Shown here in pieces: positions 5,612 to 6,858 of a DNA stretch of 6,858 nt (position 1 is the stretch's first letter; the number at the start of each line of letters is the position of its first letter). Source of the DNA: Pseudomonadota bacterium (lineage in GTDB: Bacteria; Pseudomonadota; Gammaproteobacteria; Burkholderiales; Burkholderiaceae_C); NCBI GenBank assembly GCA_023435325.1, contig JAEYRT010000171.1:1-6858 (forward strand). The letters run 5' to 3'. A program made the position numbers and the translations under genes. The notes under the pieces are model-generated. The model was not told the DNA's origin. It worked only from the letters and a program-made list of their open reading frames with translations, and made no database searches.

Positions 5612-6577
5612 TCAGATCCGGATGTTTGCCTTTTGAATGATGGCTGCGTTGCTGGCACTTTCCTTGCGCAACATGCCAGTGAAGGCAGCACCATCTTGCA
5701 TCAGGGCCACATGGTCCGTGGCCTGCAGGATGGCCTGGATGTCAGAGGAACGTACTTGTTCTTGCACCAGGGCATTGATTTTTTCCACCACGTCTGCCGG
5801 TGTGCCTGCGGGTGCCATGAAGCCAAAGATGGAGCTGAGATTGGCTTCGGGGACGCCGAGCTCGGCCAGGGTCGCCACTGTGGGCTGGTTGGGGGCACGC
5901 TGGGGGCCCGTCGTGGCCAGTACACGCAGCTTGCCTTGCTCGATCAGGTTGTTGATGGTGGGGAAGGGGTTGCCCATCATGATCTCGAAGTGGCCACCCA
6001 CGGCATCGGTGACGGTCTGGCCGACCCCCTTGTACGGCACGTGAATAAACTGCGCACCGGTCTTGGCCTGGATCTGCTCCACGATGATGTGGCCGACCGA
6101 ACCCACCCCTGAAGTGGCAATGCGCACACTGCCGGGCTTGGTCTTCGCCTGTGTCACAAGATCCTGCCAGCTCTTGCCTGTGAACGCACTGGTGGCCAGC
6201 ACATAGACCGGCGAATACATCATGGGCGCCACCGCTACGATGTCCTTGAACGGATCGTAGGGCAGTTTCATCAAATGCGGCGACAGAGTCAGCGGGCTGA
6301 TGGCACTCAGCGCCAGCGTATGGCCGTCAGGTGCTGCCTTGGCCACTTCGGCCATGCCCAGCGTGCCACCTGCGCCCCCCTTGTTTTCGACCACGAAGCT
6401 TTGCCCCAAGACCTGTCCCATCTTGTCGACCAGCTTGCGGCCTACGCTGTCCGTGACACCACCTGCAGCGTATGGGATGACCACACGCACGGGCTTGTTC
6501 GGCCAGGTGCTTTGTGCCCATACGGTGGGTAAGCCAAGGGCAGCTACGCTGCCGAGCATGAAATGACGACGGTCCAT
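5612..6577 (-). CDS. Bug/TctC-family periplasmic substrate-binding receptor
   Basis: The 321-residue protein is an exported solute receptor of the Bug family, which is greatly expanded in Bordetella and Comamonadaceae. Members bind carboxylates or amides in the periplasm, and some feed tripartite tricarboxylate transporters. A signal peptide is clear: MDRRHFMLG, a hydrophobic core to about residue 17, and likely cleavage near VWA-Q (21/22). The mature start STWPNKPVRVVIPYAAGGVTD (23-43) is the family signature, with Asp43 near the ligand loop. ENKGGAGGTLGM (64-75), APDGHTLAL (82-90) and HVPYKGVGQTVTDAVGGH (around 189-206) also match. The double arginine in DRRHFM resembles a Tat motif. A GGAG lies 11 bases before the ATG. 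No TctA/TctB membrane genes are in the window, so this is an orphan receptor here, convergent with the regulator gene. Its ligand is unknown and a link to 2-aminoadipate is speculation. Confidence 0.94.
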   Translation of the reverse strand: MDRRHFMLGSVAALGLPTVWAQSTWPNKPVRVVIPYAAGGVTDSVGRKLVDKMGQVLGQSFVVENKGGAGGTLGMAEVAKAAPDGHTLALSAISPLTLSPHLMKLPYDPFKDIVAVAPMMYSPVYVLATSAFTGKSWQDLVTQAKTKPGSVRIATSGVGSVGHIIVEQIQAKTGAQFIHVPYKGVGQTVTDAVGGHFEIMMGNPFPTINNLIEQGKLRVLATTGPQRAPNQPTVATLAELGVPEANLSSIFGFMAPAGTPADVVEKINALVQEQVRSSDIQAILQATDHVALMQDGAAFTGMLRKESASNAAIIQKANIRI

Positions 6578-6599
6578 GAGATAAAAAACTCCAGATCAG

Positions 6600-6626
6600 A
6601 AAAGGAGGCTGCGGCAACCACCGCAG
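6600..6626 (-). terminator. Possible weak terminator after the ABC-transporter receptor gene
   Basis: On the minus strand a 6-bp stem CTGCGG / CCGCAG with a 6-base loop is followed by CCTCCTTTTCTG. It lies about 36 bases after the TGA of the receptor gene and before the Bug gene's ribosome-binding site. The T-run is only four long and six bases from the stem, so termination may be weak, and some read-through into the Bug gene is possible. Confidence 0.4.
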
Positions 6627-6661
6627 TCGAGGAAAGGGTGGGCGCTGAGCCTGTGCGACGC

Positions 6662-6858
6662 TCAGGAGTTATAGGCTTCCAACGGTTTGTCGTTGGGTTC
6701 TTGCAGCAGCTGCTGGAGTGTCTCGCCCATGGGCAGGTTCAAGGAGGTGTTCTTGGGCGGAATGGGCTGCACAAACCATTTGTCGTAAATCTTGGCCACT
6801 TCGCCAGACTTCATCATGCCGATCAGTGCATCGTCCACGGCCTTCTTGAAAGCGGGGT
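6662..6858 (-). CDS. Amino-acid ABC-transporter periplasmic receptor, C-terminal 64 residues (glutamate/aspartate GltI-like)
   Basis: Only the C-terminal end is present, running off the right edge and ending in TGA at 6664-6662. The fragment reads PAFKKAVDDA, then MMKSGEVAKIYDKWF, QPIPPKNTSLNLP and NDKPLEAY near the end. This is the C-terminal helix and tail of family 3 solute-binding proteins, closest in style to the glutamate/aspartate receptor GltI of proteobacteria. Such proteins deliver amino acids to an inner-membrane ABC permease. The permease and ATPase genes would normally follow GltI, but downstream here is the Bug gene, so either the receptor is the last gene of its operon or it stands alone. 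Specificity cannot be decided from this fragment. Confidence 0.85.
   Translation of the reverse strand, partial: PAFKKAVDDALIGMMKSGEVAKIYDKWFVQPIPPKNTSLNLPMGETLQQLLQEPNDKPLEAYNS

Overview
This GC-rich window (roughly 60% by eye) looks like chromosomal DNA from a betaproteobacterium of the Comamonadaceae, most likely Comamonas or a close relative. The reasons are the Bug/TctC-type solute receptor, codon use strongly biased to G/C in third position, and the style of the riboflavin synthase and glutamate/aspartate-type receptor fragments. This is a judgement from protein style; no marker gene is present. No mobile element, RNA gene, CRISPR array or broken gene was found.

Layout. The left edge (1-136, minus) is the start of a riboflavin synthase alpha-chain gene. 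A short gap holds a clear intrinsic terminator (246-270, minus) that closes a three-gene minus-strand operon. In transcription order the operon is a DUF1338/HglS-type 2-oxoadipate dioxygenase/decarboxylase (4466 to 3075), a GlcD/D-2-hydroxyglutarate dehydrogenase-like flavoprotein overlapping it by ATGA (3078 to 1645), and, after a 76-base gap with a strong hairpin, a class I/II PLP aminotransferase (1568 to 297). A LysR-type regulator (4641-5561, plus) diverges from the operon across a 174-base intergenic region that holds two inverted repeats with T-N11-A geometry. The regulator gene meets a minus-strand Bug receptor gene (6577 to 5612) at a shared hairpin. The right edge (6858 to 6662, minus) is the C-terminal end of an amino-acid ABC-transporter periplasmic receptor.

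How the genes fit together. The three operon products line up as consecutive steps: L-2-aminoadipate to 2-oxoadipate (aminotransferase), 2-oxoadipate + O2 to D-2-hydroxyglutarate + CO2 (HglS), and D-2-hydroxyglutarate to 2-oxoglutarate (flavoprotein). This is the lower end of the D-lysine/pipecolate/2-aminoadipate route known from Pseudomonas putida. To my recollection the aminotransferase and the hydroxyglutarate dehydrogenase are encoded elsewhere in that organism; here all three are packed together with a regulator. HglS is identified with high confidence from its iron and substrate residues. The roles of the aminotransferase and flavoprotein are inferred from family plus context. The flanking transporter receptors have no demonstrated link to the pathway.
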